From contig CANTUZ010000007.1 of the NCBI GenBank assembly GCA_947846985.1, forward strand, positions 30,942,355 through 31,006,354: a stretch of DNA of 64,000 bases, read 5' to 3'. Positions within the stretch are counted from its first letter, which is position 1; each line of letters starts with the position of its first letter. A model generated the notes under the pieces. That model saw only the letters and a list, made by a program, of their open reading frames with translations. It was not told where the DNA came from and ran no database searches. A program made the position numbers and the translations under genes. This document shows positions 24,941 through 49,852 of the stretch, piece by piece. Source of the stretch: Fratercula arctica (taxonomy: Eukaryota > Chordata > Aves > Charadriiformes > Alcidae).

Positions 24941-27595
24941 GTAAGGTCAAAGAGGACACTTTCCTTACTCTTTCTGCTAGTGTTCTTCCAGGCACTGTGT
25001 AAAATAGCAGAATTTCATAGTTTGTATTAATTATGAGTCCATGTAGGCTGCTATTACCACTATGACATTCAAATAATATTTAAAATTATTACATCAATAT
25101 TATTTATAAGGTCAGGCATGTCACAGTTATATTTTTATTAAAATTAAAGACATCACCGCTGTAGGGTAATAAGCTTTTAGATTGCTTATTGTCATTTAAG
25201 GGCATATATGAATGTGGTCAGTGGTACTTAAACTGGAAATACTATCTTCACATTAGGGTTAGAAGAATGCTTTTTCTGATTACCATAAATATTTCCAAAT
25301 CTATCAATACATCACCATTAGCTGGAGATATTTGGCTATGTCTTGTAAGATATTTATTGCAACAGCTCTTTTGTGTACTGGTTTCAAGAGCTGCACTTTT
25401 AAAGCAACTTTTACTCAAAGATCTCAAAGATCTCAAATTTCTCCTGACATACAATTATGGTAAATAGTTTTTAGAAGCTTAAAGGCACAGACTGTGTTTT
25501 TGACAAAGGTGGGAATCTTGGTCCCGTTCCTTGGCTTTCAAGAGCTGCTCATTCTGCTGCAATCTTAGATACCAATTTCACTTCTGTAGGAGCTTCATGT
25601 AATTACACGGTTTCATCCAGTTATGAAAGGTGTCTGATGTAAGAACTGATAGTTGCACCACATACAAATCAATTTTAAAGTTCTGTCAGTAGTTTTGGAC
25701 AGCCCAAATTAACATACTAACCAAGTGAGCTTATATTAATGAGTTGACATAGTAAGACATGGTATGTTTTTACTAGAATAATTAGATAAAGACCAATATC
25801 TAACTTAAGTTCAGAGTATAATTGTACTTTAAAATCTATTACGATTGTGAAAACACATTTGAGTAGCAAATTGAATATAGAGAACAGTTATCTTTAAGTT
25901 AGGGCTGTGAGTTTCTTCATGTTGGTGCAACATACACTGTAAGCACTTCTGTCATGAGGGGCAAAGTGACACCCCTTTTTCACCTTTTTCGTAGCAGATC
26001 TATAACACTTACGGATCCTGATATAATTTGCTTATACTAATGAAGTATATACAAAGAATATTAAAATTCTTACTAATCCCAGTGTTGTAAAACAGATGTA
26101 TAATCTATTCCTTCAGTTTTTATGAACAAAACTGACCCAAGGTGCATTTGTACCAACACTTAAAACAAGAAGATTGCATGGCTATAAATATACAAATTTG
26201 CCACTTTTTACTAGAAAACAATCCAGTTCAATTCTGTGTTCCCAATTTAGAATTTCAAAGCTAATAGTAAGAAATGCACTTGTAAGTTAATTAAAAAGGG
26301 TGTAAAAGCAACGGAAAGCACAGAGAAGTTTTCCATTTCTGCTTGTTTTAAAGGAATGTCTTTAATATCCAATTGTGAAGAAGTTGCTGGCTTTGAGGCT
26401 AAGGCAGATAGGTCACTAAGGAAACAGGATCTGCGAACAGAAATACTCCTGAAAATTGCAGGCTAGGTTTCAGTAATGCTGTCACATAGGCTATGAAATA
26501 AATTAAACACATATTTGTTTGTTCGTTTGCTTTTCTTTTTAACTTTTGCTACATATTTTCCAATTTCAATTCCATTAGAGGCTGACATGGAAGTAGTTTA
26601 ATCTTAATCTTTTGGCTTTGTTTCCATCACAGGAGTATGTTGCTTTTCAGCGTGGTTGCTGGTTTACAAGTACTAAGCAAGAAGTAGTTATAGTACTAGT
26701 AGTTCTCAAATAAAATATTAAAAAAAAAAAAGCCTAAAACCATACCAAATTACTTTTCAACAATGGGCTGCATTTCTACATCTTCTAATTTAATGTTTGA
26801 GCAATGCTGCAATCAGAAAATGGAATTACTATCCTGAACTGAGGAAGATAAAATCAATACTTGTAACAGTTATTGCTAACCATGTAGTGCTTATAGATTT
26901 AAATATAGAAACAGTTTATTCTGTGGTATTTATCAGTGTCAGAGCCAAGAGACTTCCACAAGCAGGAAAACAGTGGGTGACTGACAATAAAACCACAGAT
27001 ATCTGGTGTTTTGTAATTGTTGATGTGGTTGAACAAATCATTTAATTGTAAAATACAGAAATAAAAAAATAAGTACAAATAAAATTAAAAAGCTCCATCT
27101 AATGTTTCTGTGCTTCATTCGCTAATGGAGCTTTAATCTATAAACACATTGAATCCATCCACTGTAGTTCAAGGTATACAGCTTTTTTTCAAACTTGTTA
27201 CATAGCTTTATGAAATAGAAACAGGCAACATATTTTGAGAACATAAGTTGAGAAGAGGCTCAGTCTGAAACTTCTGTAAATCCAAATACATTTTTCTAAA
27301 AAGGGGATTGCTTGATTTTTAAAAAACATAAGGCTAGAAAGCAGCTTTTACATTCTGCATTGTGTAAAAATGCAATTACAATGTGCTGAATACAGTAGGT
27401 AAATTCCTGGCACAATTTTCACTGACTTCATCAGTTCTGATGTTGAGAATTTTGTTAGTGGCTCTAATCAGATGATTCACATTATTGCTTTCTGTAGCAA
27501 TAACACAGAGTGCATGAGATAGCTTTCATCGAGGCCAGATTTGGTTATGTTTACTGTTGGTATGTCTCTGCTTTTAGCATTTGCTGTAATGGCTT

Positions 27596-27616
27596 GATCA
27601 TTAGGTCATAATGATC
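27596..27616. repeat. Inverted repeat GATCATTA..TAATGATC
   Basis: The 8-bp arms (27596-27603, 27609-27616) are separated by GGTCA. The arms contain ATTA homeodomain cores facing each other. It lies inside a block (27430-27720) whose motif density suggests a conserved non-coding element, and another 8-bp inverted repeat (TTATTGCT/AGCAATAA) lies just upstream near 27483-27504. Confidence 0.6.
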
Positions 27617-29580
27617 TGAATTAAAAAAATCCCTGTAAATAGCCTTGTGCAAACTTTCAGTACAATTTAAGTGACACTGCCATACTCTTGGTGTTTGTCA
27701 TGGACAGAAGAAAACTTACTGTAAACAATTATGAGATTCACAGATAAAAGGATGATTAAACTCTGCTTCTCTCTCCAGAACCGTATTCCTGCAAATAGAA
27801 CTATCTCCTCTCAGCATTAAAAATTCTAGGAAAGGCGCCTACAGAGAGATATAGGCTCTCTGTTAGCCTCCATCATCAGCCAGACAGCACTGCCCACGTT
27901 AGCTCCCTTTGGGAGCTCCCTGCTTCTTCTGTTCAATGTGAAGCAGTCAATTAGAAGCAGATGTAAAAGCAAATTTTTCCAGCAGACGGGTATCACAAGA
28001 CTGCCTAACTAAGGAGGTAGGTCTTTGGAGAAGAAGAAAATTCCTCCTTGAGTCTGAGAACATTGTCCTTTTATCATGCTCAAGTTTATACCTGGAAAGC
28101 TCTCTTAGGACTAAACGTGATACCACAGTATTTAATAACACTACATCACCAGATGAACCTATATATTTTTTTTACTCACAAAAGATTCATGCTTTCAGCT
28201 ACTGTCCAGTCTATTCAGTGAAATACCTGCCCAGAGATTCCCTGTTTTGTATTTTAGAGAAATTATCTAAGAAGGAAAAAAAGAGATGTAGAAAAAAGAA
28301 AATAATATTTAGAAAAGGAGTGCTTTTGGTAAGAGAAGTCAGTAAATTATTAATTCCTGGAGTTTTTCAGCAAAACAAATTACAGCTGCTGAATGCAAAT
28401 ATGTTACAAATTGTATCAATGGTGTAAGCACCAATAGAGTTAAAAAAAACTCCACAAGAAAAACAAAAGAAGAAAATTTCATTTAAAACAAAAATGTCTT
28501 ACTATTGATAGACATCTAAGCTGCAAAATACTAATCATGGTCAAAACCCTTCTGACATCTTACAGGTAGAGTGTTCTTTTAGGAGAATAGATAATCATCT
28601 CTCTTCTTTTATCTTAGTTCTGCAGTGGTGCCCCAGAGCCATGTTAAAAGTTTAGAGAATACTACTGAACTTTCCGATTGCATGATCAGTTTGAAATCCA
28701 TCTTACGTTACCTTTGATGTTTCTTTCTGTAGTGTTTGTACAAAGCAATGAAGCAAGAGATCCGTGTTTTGTTTTCCAGTGTTTCTTTCAGTATTATTCA
28801 GCTAAGCAGTCCACACTACAGTTAGCTTGAGATTATACCCTTAATGATAGTAAAACCACTAAAATCTATATCTCAGGCAGAAAAGATTCTTTAAATTATT
28901 TAAATAAATAATAGATATGATCCATTTTCAACTGAAGCCACTGAAGTAAACAGATGAATGAATTCATATTGAAATTTTAGAAAGGTAATAATTCTGTTGT
29001 ATTTCTGTTACTTGTGGTGTTGTACTAAGAATTTACATTAAAGTAGGATATTTACATTAAATGGACTGATTTTATCATTACTGATTTTTTAAAAAAATTG
29101 AAGAAAATACTTCATTCCTGTTGGGTAGAACTCTGTATACAAGACATTAAATACAATCTGGGGCATTGACCAGTGCATAAATATATACAAGCTTCTTTGT
29201 CCTATGGGAATCAGTAAAGTGATCTCTGTTGTTTGACATTTCTTAGATAGACTTAATGTTTTAGTAATATGATAAAATAATTCTAAGAATACCAAGAAAT
29301 AGTAAAACAGTAAAGCACACAAGTTAAATGAGAAAATTAATATATTCCTGGATGAGTCTTTGAAATGAGAGTTAAGAATAGTGTAACATTTGACATTAAA
29401 TAGCATGATGAATTAGGTTAATTAACTGGAAAAGTTAGTAATCTCCAGAGCCCTATAGCTTTGGGAAAGGGAGGCAACAAAGAATATCTGAAAACAGTAC
29501 AATTCTTTATTCATGCAGATATCTCAATGAAGCCAGTAGGGAGAGTTCCGTGCTTGGGCTGGTTTTCCAGTGCTACCCTA

Positions 29581-29666
29581 TATTATTATTAATATTATCA
29601 TTATTGTTATCATTATTATTATTATTATTGTTATTGTTGTTGTTGTTGTTATTGATGATGATGATG
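29581..29666. repeat. Compound triplet microsatellite (ATT/GTT/GAT)
   Basis: The tract passes from imperfect (ATT)n with ATC interruptions through (GTT)n to (GAT)4. It spans 86 bp and is probably length-polymorphic. Confidence 0.92.
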
Positions 29667-30737
29667 TAGGAAAAACCTCTCAACTACTTTTTTATTCAGA
29701 TTTCAATTCATGGCCATTTTAACATGCGATAAGATTATGCATAGGAATACTTTTGTAGTCTGTTCTTCCCAGGAATATGTAGGCAATTTTGTGTTGAACC
29801 CCACCAATATCTTTGAGTATTGCTGTTTAATGTGTGCTGATATTTTTAGCAGGTTGTTTTGTCATAAGAAATAAAATGTGTTGTACATCTATTTTGATTA
29901 ATAATTTTGTTTTCAAATGCCATAGGAATCTAAAAAGTCCCATAAAATGTTGTGAAACAGACATATAACCTTCTATTTTCATTCACTATTAGAATGGAGA
30001 ACTAGAATCATAACTTTTTCCAACCTGGAAGATTTTTTAACAAAAATTGTTGTTGAGGCCTCAGAGTACAGTTATTTGAAATGGAACCATTAGTTCTATT
30101 CCTAAAAAAAATATCAGTAAGATCATCCAAAATCGTTTCCGTTTCCAGTGCAATCTTACTGTAAGGATCATAAGAAAGGCATTTAACTTTTAAATAAAGA
30201 AAGAATTTGGGCAATGATGATGATGTGGAATAATGCATATGAACACTTAGCCTGGCAAAATAATCTTAGCAATATTTGAGGGGAGCAATTTTTTTTGTTT
30301 CATACTGCACTAGATCTACCTTATTTTTCTAGTCCTTTACCTGCAGCAGCTGACAGGCCAAGCCACATTTGCACAGCTTTTTGGCAGGAATGAAATAAAT
30401 TGAACTTGCGAGCTGTCACATAGTCTACTATAGCTGGCCCATCTCTCTACAATGAGATTTATTAGAACAAATCCAAATCTTTGGCTGTTCTTGATCCACG
30501 GTGTGTTTACTACATGTGTGCTGTCTGTTGTTGACACTGGTGAAAGTGGCACAGTACTGGGAAGAAGAGATCCTCCACCATCCCTGTGTGGTGATGGTGT
30601 AGAGGGTACCACTGTCACACCAGCCAGCAGGCCTTGGTCACATTGTGGCAGAGAGCCTTTTGCGCCATGCACTCTCTTAGACCCCTGATCATCTTCCATG
30701 ATGGAACAAGCATGCTGTGAATTTTCAGATTCTCCTT
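29667..30737. other. Unique sequence, GC-richer towards the right
   Basis: AT-rich to about 30300, then clearly GC-richer. The 30340-30700 part is open for 120 codons on minus (30337-30699) and 78 on plus (30452-30688), with no recognisable domain. Near 30689 there is a small palindromic stretch, GATCATCTTCCATGATGG. The GC-rich part abuts the LTR-like element that follows and may be old repeat DNA. Confidence 0.4.
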
Positions 30738-31272
30738 TGTGGTGGGTTGTCCTTGTCCGGCTGACAGATGCCTACCCAACTGCTCTCGCTCTCCTCCTCC
30801 TCAACAGCACAGAGGGAGAAAATGCCATGAAAAAACCCGTGGGTTGAGATAAAGATAGGGATATCACTTACCAATGACTGTCACAGGCAAAAAGGTCCCC
30901 TCCATGGATCCAGGGAAATATCTGCTCCTCCACGGTCTCTTCAGAGGCCACAGGGGGAATCTCTGCTCCGGTCCTGGAGCAGCTCCTTCTTCCCTGGCCT
31001 TGCTGTTCCCAGGCCAGTTTCTTACACCCTTTCACCTGACACCTTACAGCCAGGTAGCATTTCATCCTTCCTCAAATACGTTTCCACAGAGACGCCACCA
31101 ATGCAGCTTCACTGGTGCAGCTGTGGCCTGTGTGTGGAGGGGCCGGGCGGAGCCGGCGGGAACCGGCTGTATCTGGCCTGGGGCAGCCCCTCAGCTCTCC
31201 TCACAGAAGCCTGACGAGAGTGGGCCTGCAACATCCCATCCTACCAAAACCCGTCCCTCAGACCCAATACCA
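30738..31272 (-). mobile_element. LTR-like element, internally deleted, minus orientation
   Basis: The left end TGTGGTGGGTTG and the right end CCCAATACCA resemble the ends of a large avian LTR family known to me from other birds. Internal segments also match: AACCCGTGGGTTGAGATAAAGATAGGG, ATCACTTACCAATGACTGTCAC, the GAATCTCTGCTCCGG stretch, and ACAGAGACGCCACCA. The middle is much shorter than I expect, with a join near 30890-30930. No clear TATA box or AATAAA remains, so U3/R elements seem lost in the deletion. A 4-bp direct repeat, CCTT (30734-30737 and 31273-31276), may be the target-site duplication, but it is short and not certain. The 156-codon open frame at 30874-31344 lies mostly within this element and is not a gene. 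Confidence 0.7.
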
Positions 31273-31900
31273 CCTTCCACGTCAGTGTCAGACCTCACAC
31301 ATGCTCCTGACGGTGTCGGCACCTGCTTCCTGGACTCTTGCTGAAGGTGTTAGAGGGTGAGTGAGGCTTTCTGGAGTGCCTGTCACTGAGAAATGTGCCT
31401 GTGTCTTCAGCCATTGGTGGCTTCAAATCTGACATACCACAAATCGAGCCTCCAAAAAAAATAATGCCAAGAGCCTTGAAACTAAGAAACTCAGCCCTCA
31501 GCTTGCTCCCTGCCATGCTGCCCTTACATACCGCAGACATTAGTCCTGACAGGGCTGCAGGACCCATGTCTCTGTGATGCTGCCAAGGCACAGTGCCCTG
31601 TCTGAGCAGCTGGGGCCAGCAAGGCTCCCCACAGTGGGACAGGGGCTTTGCTCTTCCCAGAATTGTACAGAAATGTTGGGAATGGCATGGGGCAGTGGCA
31701 CTCAGAGCCTGGGTGAAACGACCAAGGCTGCGGTTTGGGAGGCCATGGCTCACAGAGTTATCTGTCAGTCAGATGGGCTCACGGGGCAGGACGGTGAGCC
31801 GGCCTCATTAACAACCACAGCTTCACTGCCAGGGCAGGGTTGGCTCCCTCCCAGAATCAAACTCAAGTACAAATCAACACAGTATGTGCAGTGAGGGATT
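31273..31900. other. GC-richer block, no gene recognised
   Basis: This stretch is much GC-richer than its surroundings but not CpG-dense. It holds the longest open frame outside repeats: 31295-31753 on minus, 152 codons, rich in Ser, Gly and His, overlapped on plus by frames of 60-106 codons. Open frames on both strands at once are what high GC alone gives. No domain, signal peptide or membrane span is evident. A further old repeat or a decayed exon cannot be excluded. Confidence 0.4.
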
Positions 31901-43985
<12,085 letters not shown>

Positions 43986-46900
43986 GAAACCTCCCAGTAA
44001 GTTTACTTCCTTAATCTAGAACTCTATCATATATCTAACATATCTAAGAAAATTTATTCTGTAACTCTTAGTTCTTCCTAACTGTAAATGATACAAAATG
44101 GAATATTAATTCTTTATTCTCAAATTTCACTTTTATAGTGATAAATGAAATTAAGTCATTGGGATAGCTTAAGTAGTGTCAACTTGCAGCCAGTTACAAT
44201 AAATGTAACTACAATACTAAATTAAGAAAGAGGAAAAATCTTTTTGGCACAAGAGGAAAAAAACATTTTGTTTGAAAGACTGCATTTTTCCTTAGTCAAA
44301 TCTAAAATTATTAAGATACAAGAGACTCATCACACTCTTAGATCATGCAAAAGACCTTTCTAAGGCTGATCTGACATATTAATGGTGTTAACATTAAGTG
44401 AGCTCTTCTTTTCTCCTATAGGTTTGTGCTTTTAATGTTTTATTTTGCCTTAGGGTAATAGCCAATATCTTTAGTGACCAATCAGGGACTTAACTATACA
44501 AATTAGGAGGTAAAAGTACTGTTTGAACTAGTCAATTCACGTAGCTGGGGATAAGAACATCTTTCTGTCTCCTGTGGAGAGACAACATGGATGGGGAGAC
44601 GTAGCACCCATTTGTTATTAGATTACATGAAAAATGTGAAACCAGCTGCTGTCGGGTAAGGAAATAGCTGCTTAACTGTTAGAATAAATGAAATTTTAAA
44701 AAAATAAATCTAAAGGCATTCATAGTTGTGCTGAAAGGATGATATATCAGCAATTCAGGAAGCAAACTGGAGTTATTTACTGATGTAAGTTAAAATTTCA
44801 TCACCACTTCCTAGATGAGGCCACTATACCATATTATTACTTTGTTGCTTAAAAGGTACAAAAATATTTAATTTATTACTTGCTATTTTCACACTTATTA
44901 ATATCTAGATGATCTCTTCTAAGAGGTCTTGGGGATGTTGTTTTTTATTTTTAATAAAATCAACTCAGCTGTTGTGAATTTCAGTTAGAATCAAAGAAAA
45001 GACACGTTTCCTTTTTAGAAAAAAAGAAATAAAACACATATAGAGAAAGCTTTAGTTTATTTTTTTTTAGATTTACCTCTTTAGAAGCCAATACTACGTT
45101 AGAAACATTTGACTCACTGACTCGATTTATATGTTGTGTTAAATCAGATAGACACTACTGGTAAGAAGTATACTTTATATTAAGATGTTCAATTCATTCT
45201 ATCTATTATACTACCCACAGCTTCTAACTGTGTGACCAACTGAATTAGATAAGATAGGAGTGCCATTGGATGAGAGTGAGGTACAGCTTAAAAGTATTTG
45301 CAAGACTCACTTCAGGAAAATCCTTAATTTTGTTTTAATGTTTGAGTTGCTCTGCGTATTTTTATACTATTGAGCACTGTTGATGAAAGGAACATCTTCA
45401 GGATCAGATTCCAAGATTTTAAACCAAAAGCTGTCTTTGAGCATGCTATTTGTCATGTTGTCTAGTCAAACATTTTAATACGAAGTTTATTTCACAGCTC
45501 TACTCTGACGAAATAATATGCCCAGTGGGGATTTGAAGTAGTCCTCATAATCTTGACACTTGGTGAAATATACTTCTAAAATATGCTGCTTTAACAGAAG
45601 GATAAAAAATTGCTGGCAGAAGTGTTGCTGATGCCACAATGTCACTGCACTGTGTGCAATCTGATCTTCATAAAATCTCAGTTATTAGAAAGTGAATCGC
45701 TGGACTGTTACTCCTGCATTACTAAAGTACAATTTTTAGGATGTGGGTTATTTGCTGTGCCAGCATTTGTAAGTCTTAGTATTGCCTACTGCCCTTTAGC
45801 CTGTCTTTAAGAAAAAGCAAAATCTTTCCATCCTCTTTGCCCGTTTAATGTGGACACAATTCTATATTAAATAAAAATGATCATAAATATTTTATTATTT
45901 CAAATTTTACTGGCTTAGTAATTAAAAAATAGGTCTAAACAGTTGCTAACATATACTGAATTGCATATACAATTTAGAAGGACTGCTAGGTCCTAATGAC
46001 CTAATATGACCATTTGGATCTGAACGTGTATGACAGACGTAGCAAAATGCATAGTGTGTTCAGCTTGATTGCAAGAAAATACATAGATGTAGGAGCAGTG
46101 AAATGTTTGAGAACTGAACCATCAGATATTTTGAGGATCTAATTCTCTATTGTGATGAATAAATGTTGTTCGTATTTCCATACAAAAATGTTGATTTGTC
46201 TGTGAGTGCAACAGACGTGTCCTTTCGGAATGTATCAACTTTTGTGACTTATTCCTTGTAAGTAAATTAAATATTGGATTTTCATGGTTTACTATAGTAA
46301 TCAATTCTTAAACCTGAATTATATGCAGGACATACACACAATTTTAGCACTCTGGGCATAAACTTATGCTCTTCTTGCTTTTAAGTCTTTCTTGTAACCA
46401 TCTTATTCATAAAATGTCAAATCATAGCACTTATTTTTAAAAAAATCTTAGTTATTGTTCCATGAAGCTGATTTTATGTAAATGTTTCAGCAAAGCAGTT
46501 AAGAGTTCTCACAGGAAATGTGAATCTAAACTGAAAAAAAATTAAACAAAATTTCCAATTATTATTACCAAGATTGAAAATATATGCTCTTTAAGGAGTC
46601 ATTAAAGTAACATATCTGAGAATCTAATCTAAGTTTTATTTATTTATTTATTGGTCTGGAACAGTGGCATAGTGTTTTCAGTACTGAAAATGACCTGTCT
46701 TTTAACCGTGTGGTTGATGGGCTGTGGTGCATGAGAACAACAGGAAAGTCATAAAACTTAAAAGAAGGAGCCGCTAATTTTCGTATCGAAATGGCTTTGC
46801 AGTTCTTCTACGTTATCGTTCCAACTTCCTTTCATCATTATGAAGGTGTATTCACTCTCTCTCTATAATTTTATTTATACATTCTGCAGTACTAAGTTCA

Positions 46901-49738
46901 TCAGTGTAAGACTGGCATTTTTTTTTTTTTTACAATGGCCCTTATCTTCCCTTGATCGGTTTCATGTTGTTTTCGTGGAAGGTTATCCATATTGCAAGTG
47001 ATAATAAATTTCAGTGTGCATCACTAAAAAGAAAAAATGATTCCTAAAATTTCTTACATGACACGTCACAACTCTTTTCAGGTACCTCATTCTCATTCGT
47101 GCAAGGCCTCTACCCTCTTCCTTCAAATTGGAAAAGACTCTCCAGTATGAATTAAATACCTCACTAATTAATCCCTAGGTAAAACAGGGTTCAGCCTATA
47201 TTTAACTGGTACTATAAGAGTAGCTATCAGCTATCTTCTCTATATGTTTTTTCACTGTGTTCTGTGAAAATGAGAATTGTCTGTGTTCAAAGAATGTGGA
47301 TACTGTCCTGTATAGTACTGCTTTATATCTCATTATGCCCAAGAAAGTATGTTTGGGACTGGCTGCTGAGCTAATGTAAGATTAGTTTGAAGATTTGTAT
47401 AGAACTTTGTAGTTCTGACCAAACTTGTAACAGCTTCACTTGAACAACTGGTCTGACATACTCATGCCTGTTCATCTGCTCTCTGACTCTGGGGTAGGTT
47501 AACACATCAGAAGTCTGTTGAAATTGCAGGTTTCCATCCAAGGTTTGTTTGGGGGGTCCCAATGTCAAATGGTCTGACTACATTGAAGAATTGGTTTGGA
47601 AGTGTTAGTTAGTATGAATAGGAGAGAAATGTAACAAAATATCGAGTGACCTATGACCTCTATATAATCTGACTGTAATTTGACACTGAAAATATTAAAG
47701 GGCTGCAGATCGCTGACTAAAAAGTAGTGTGACACACAGCAATGTTTTTGCTAGTCAGTATTATCGTGTCCTTGCAGGAAACAAGGTAAAAATAATAAGG
47801 CAGTTACCAAAATGGTTCAAAAAAAGACTTTGAGACATATTTCGTATACACAGTTATATTTGAAAATGCCATCAGTAATGCTTGAACACCAGTGAGCTGA
47901 GCCTCATCCCACTGGCCCAGTGTATGTTCTGACATATGGCAGTAGCTTCCAAGTATAGTACAAGACACTTTAGATATTAAGTCAATCGACTTTTTAGAAA
48001 CAAATAAGCATTGTTCTCATTATGCATGTCTGGGGAAGGAAGATAGGAGGTGCTGCCTCAATAAATTTTTGCCTGGTTCAGTTGAAGCTGTTTGTAGTAA
48101 TGTGGAAACACCAATACTGCAGGGTACTGGTTAGGCTGAGCTTGGACAATGATGCACCTCTTTACAATTACTGAATAGAATTGGATGGTATCCCATATTT
48201 GATAAGGGTTTTCTTTTATTTTACCGTTTTCAGATTTTTAAAGTTATTTTCATGTTCTAATTTAATTTTTTTTTTCCTAAGTATTAGCCCTGACAAAAGT
48301 TCATAAATAAAATGGTCTACCAGTTGGTGAATCAACATGTTGACAGGCAGTAAGAGCCAGAGCCAATCTGTGAGAGACATACCAATAAAATACGCTGCTC
48401 AATTCATAATGAATATTCAGACAGAGACATAACAAGAGAAATTCATGGGGACAAATATGTGCTGTGCTTTGTAGCATGATCTTTCCATCTGGAAAACCTA
48501 GCTACTGCTAGAAATACTGAAAATTAAACCCCATACCCCAAACTCCTCACATCAAGAGTTCTCACTTAAAAACATAGTTAAAACTTTGATTTTCATATTA
48601 CCTTGGCCTCCATTAATTTCTAATGCAGAAGGAGTTATGATTGGGAGAAGTAACAGAAGTGTTATCATTTGGAAGGGGCAGAGGGGGAGTGCAGCTTTGA
48701 GTGTGCAGAATTTTCCCTTAACAATGATAAAAGCTGCCCAAGTTGAACCAGACGTGAATGGGTAACTGAGCATGAGGAAAGGGTATGTGTTTGGTTGGAT
48801 GGTGCTGATATAAACCCCTTCTGCACTACTTAGCTACAGGCACTGAAATGCCTTAGTCGTCCTATATCAATAGATTATCTTAAAATATAGCAGGTTTGGG
48901 ATTAGATCTCCCTGACTCTTTTTTTAATGTAAAATATATTTTATTGGAGCATGGGAAAGATTACATGAGTATTGAGCTTTGAAGTTCCATAATATATAAT
49001 TACATTTCTACTTTAAAATACCTCTTAATTTAATTTGTGATCTCTGTATCCATTTGCTCCCCTGTACCCGTCCTTCCCAGGGAGCTCAGGAACGTAGTGA
49101 ATGTCTGAAGCCTTTTTATGAGGCTTGCAGTATGTAGGAACAGCATGGACTGGGGGGACACCATCAACCAAAGACTGGGTGAAGGAACAGCGGGGGCTCT
49201 GAGGGGCCATTTTGAGTAGCTGATGGTTCTTGAATCAGCCCTTTGCCACCAGTAAATTAACTGAATACATAGGCTGGAGAAGTCATTCTTAGCACACAAA
49301 ACAAGTTGCTGCTTGAAGCAGTATTTAAATATTCTTTGTCAAGAAAGGCTTTAAAAGATCAGTATATACATTATATTCATTACCCTCTTGCAGAAATTTG
49401 CATTTCTGTATGGGAAAGAATGCAAATGTTGACTGGTTGCACCAAAAAGATTCTTACCTTAAAAACTACCACAAATAGGGTTGTGTGGTGTGGGGGTTTT
49501 GTGTTTGTTTTTTTTTAATAAGTACATATTTCTCAGATGGCCTCAGAGTTGTTAAGTTCTTCCTAAATGCTTAGATCCTCCTCAGTTGCCAGAAAAACAA
49601 AGTTCAAACATGTCTTTTGCCTCATCAGGCTCATGTGTTATCTCCTGTGTTGACACCCTTGAGTGGAAGCTTATTAAGTAAAATGATATTAAGAAATACA
49701 ACATTAGTTTATACTTCATGGCTATTAGAAGTAGATAG
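43986..49738. other. AT-rich unique sequence, no gene seen
   Basis: No gene, RNA or transposon was recognised. Open frames are short (at most 73 codons, 48552-48773 minus) and without similarity. A (TTTA)4 run occurs at about 46636-46652 and a T run at about 46919-46932. Confidence 0.5.
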
Positions 49739-49852
49739 AATCATAGAATGGTTTGGGTTGGAAGGGACCTTAAAGATCATCTAGTTCCAACCCCCCCTGC
49801 CATGGGCAGGGACACCTCCCACTGGATCAGGTTGCTCAGAGCCCCATCCAGG
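49739..49852 (-). mobile_element. CR1 LINE 3' tail, very short copy
   Basis: The plus strand reads AATCATAGAATGG, then TTTGGGTTGGAAGGGACCTT and AAAGATCATCTAGTTCCAAC, the reverse complement of the avian CR1 3' end. Only about 114 bp remain before unique sequence resumes at GGATAAATAATT. It is close to the typical form of recent CR1 subfamilies and so less diverged than the two plus-strand copies. It has no coding capacity. Confidence 0.96.

Larger units (their letters stand above)
15543..29580. other. AT-rich unique sequence, no gene seen
   Basis: About 14 kb with stops in all frames and no domain-like open frame; the longest (23671-23985 minus, 104 codons) has no recognisable similarity. Several blocks look like candidate conserved non-coding DNA by motif density: 16190-16300, 23200-23340 and 27430-27720. 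Small perfect inverted repeats and one tandem duplication are listed separately. I saw no CR1, LTR, tRNA or known ncRNA. Confidence 0.5.

Noticed and set aside
29089..29406. 105-codon hydrophobic minus-strand frame resembling membrane segments
   Set aside because: The Phe/Leu/Tyr richness follows from AT-rich sequence; no family pattern is seen.
30874..31344. 156-codon plus-strand open frame, the longest in the window
   Set aside because: It lies almost entirely inside an LTR-like element in GC-rich DNA, on the strand opposite to the element, and shows no protein similarity.
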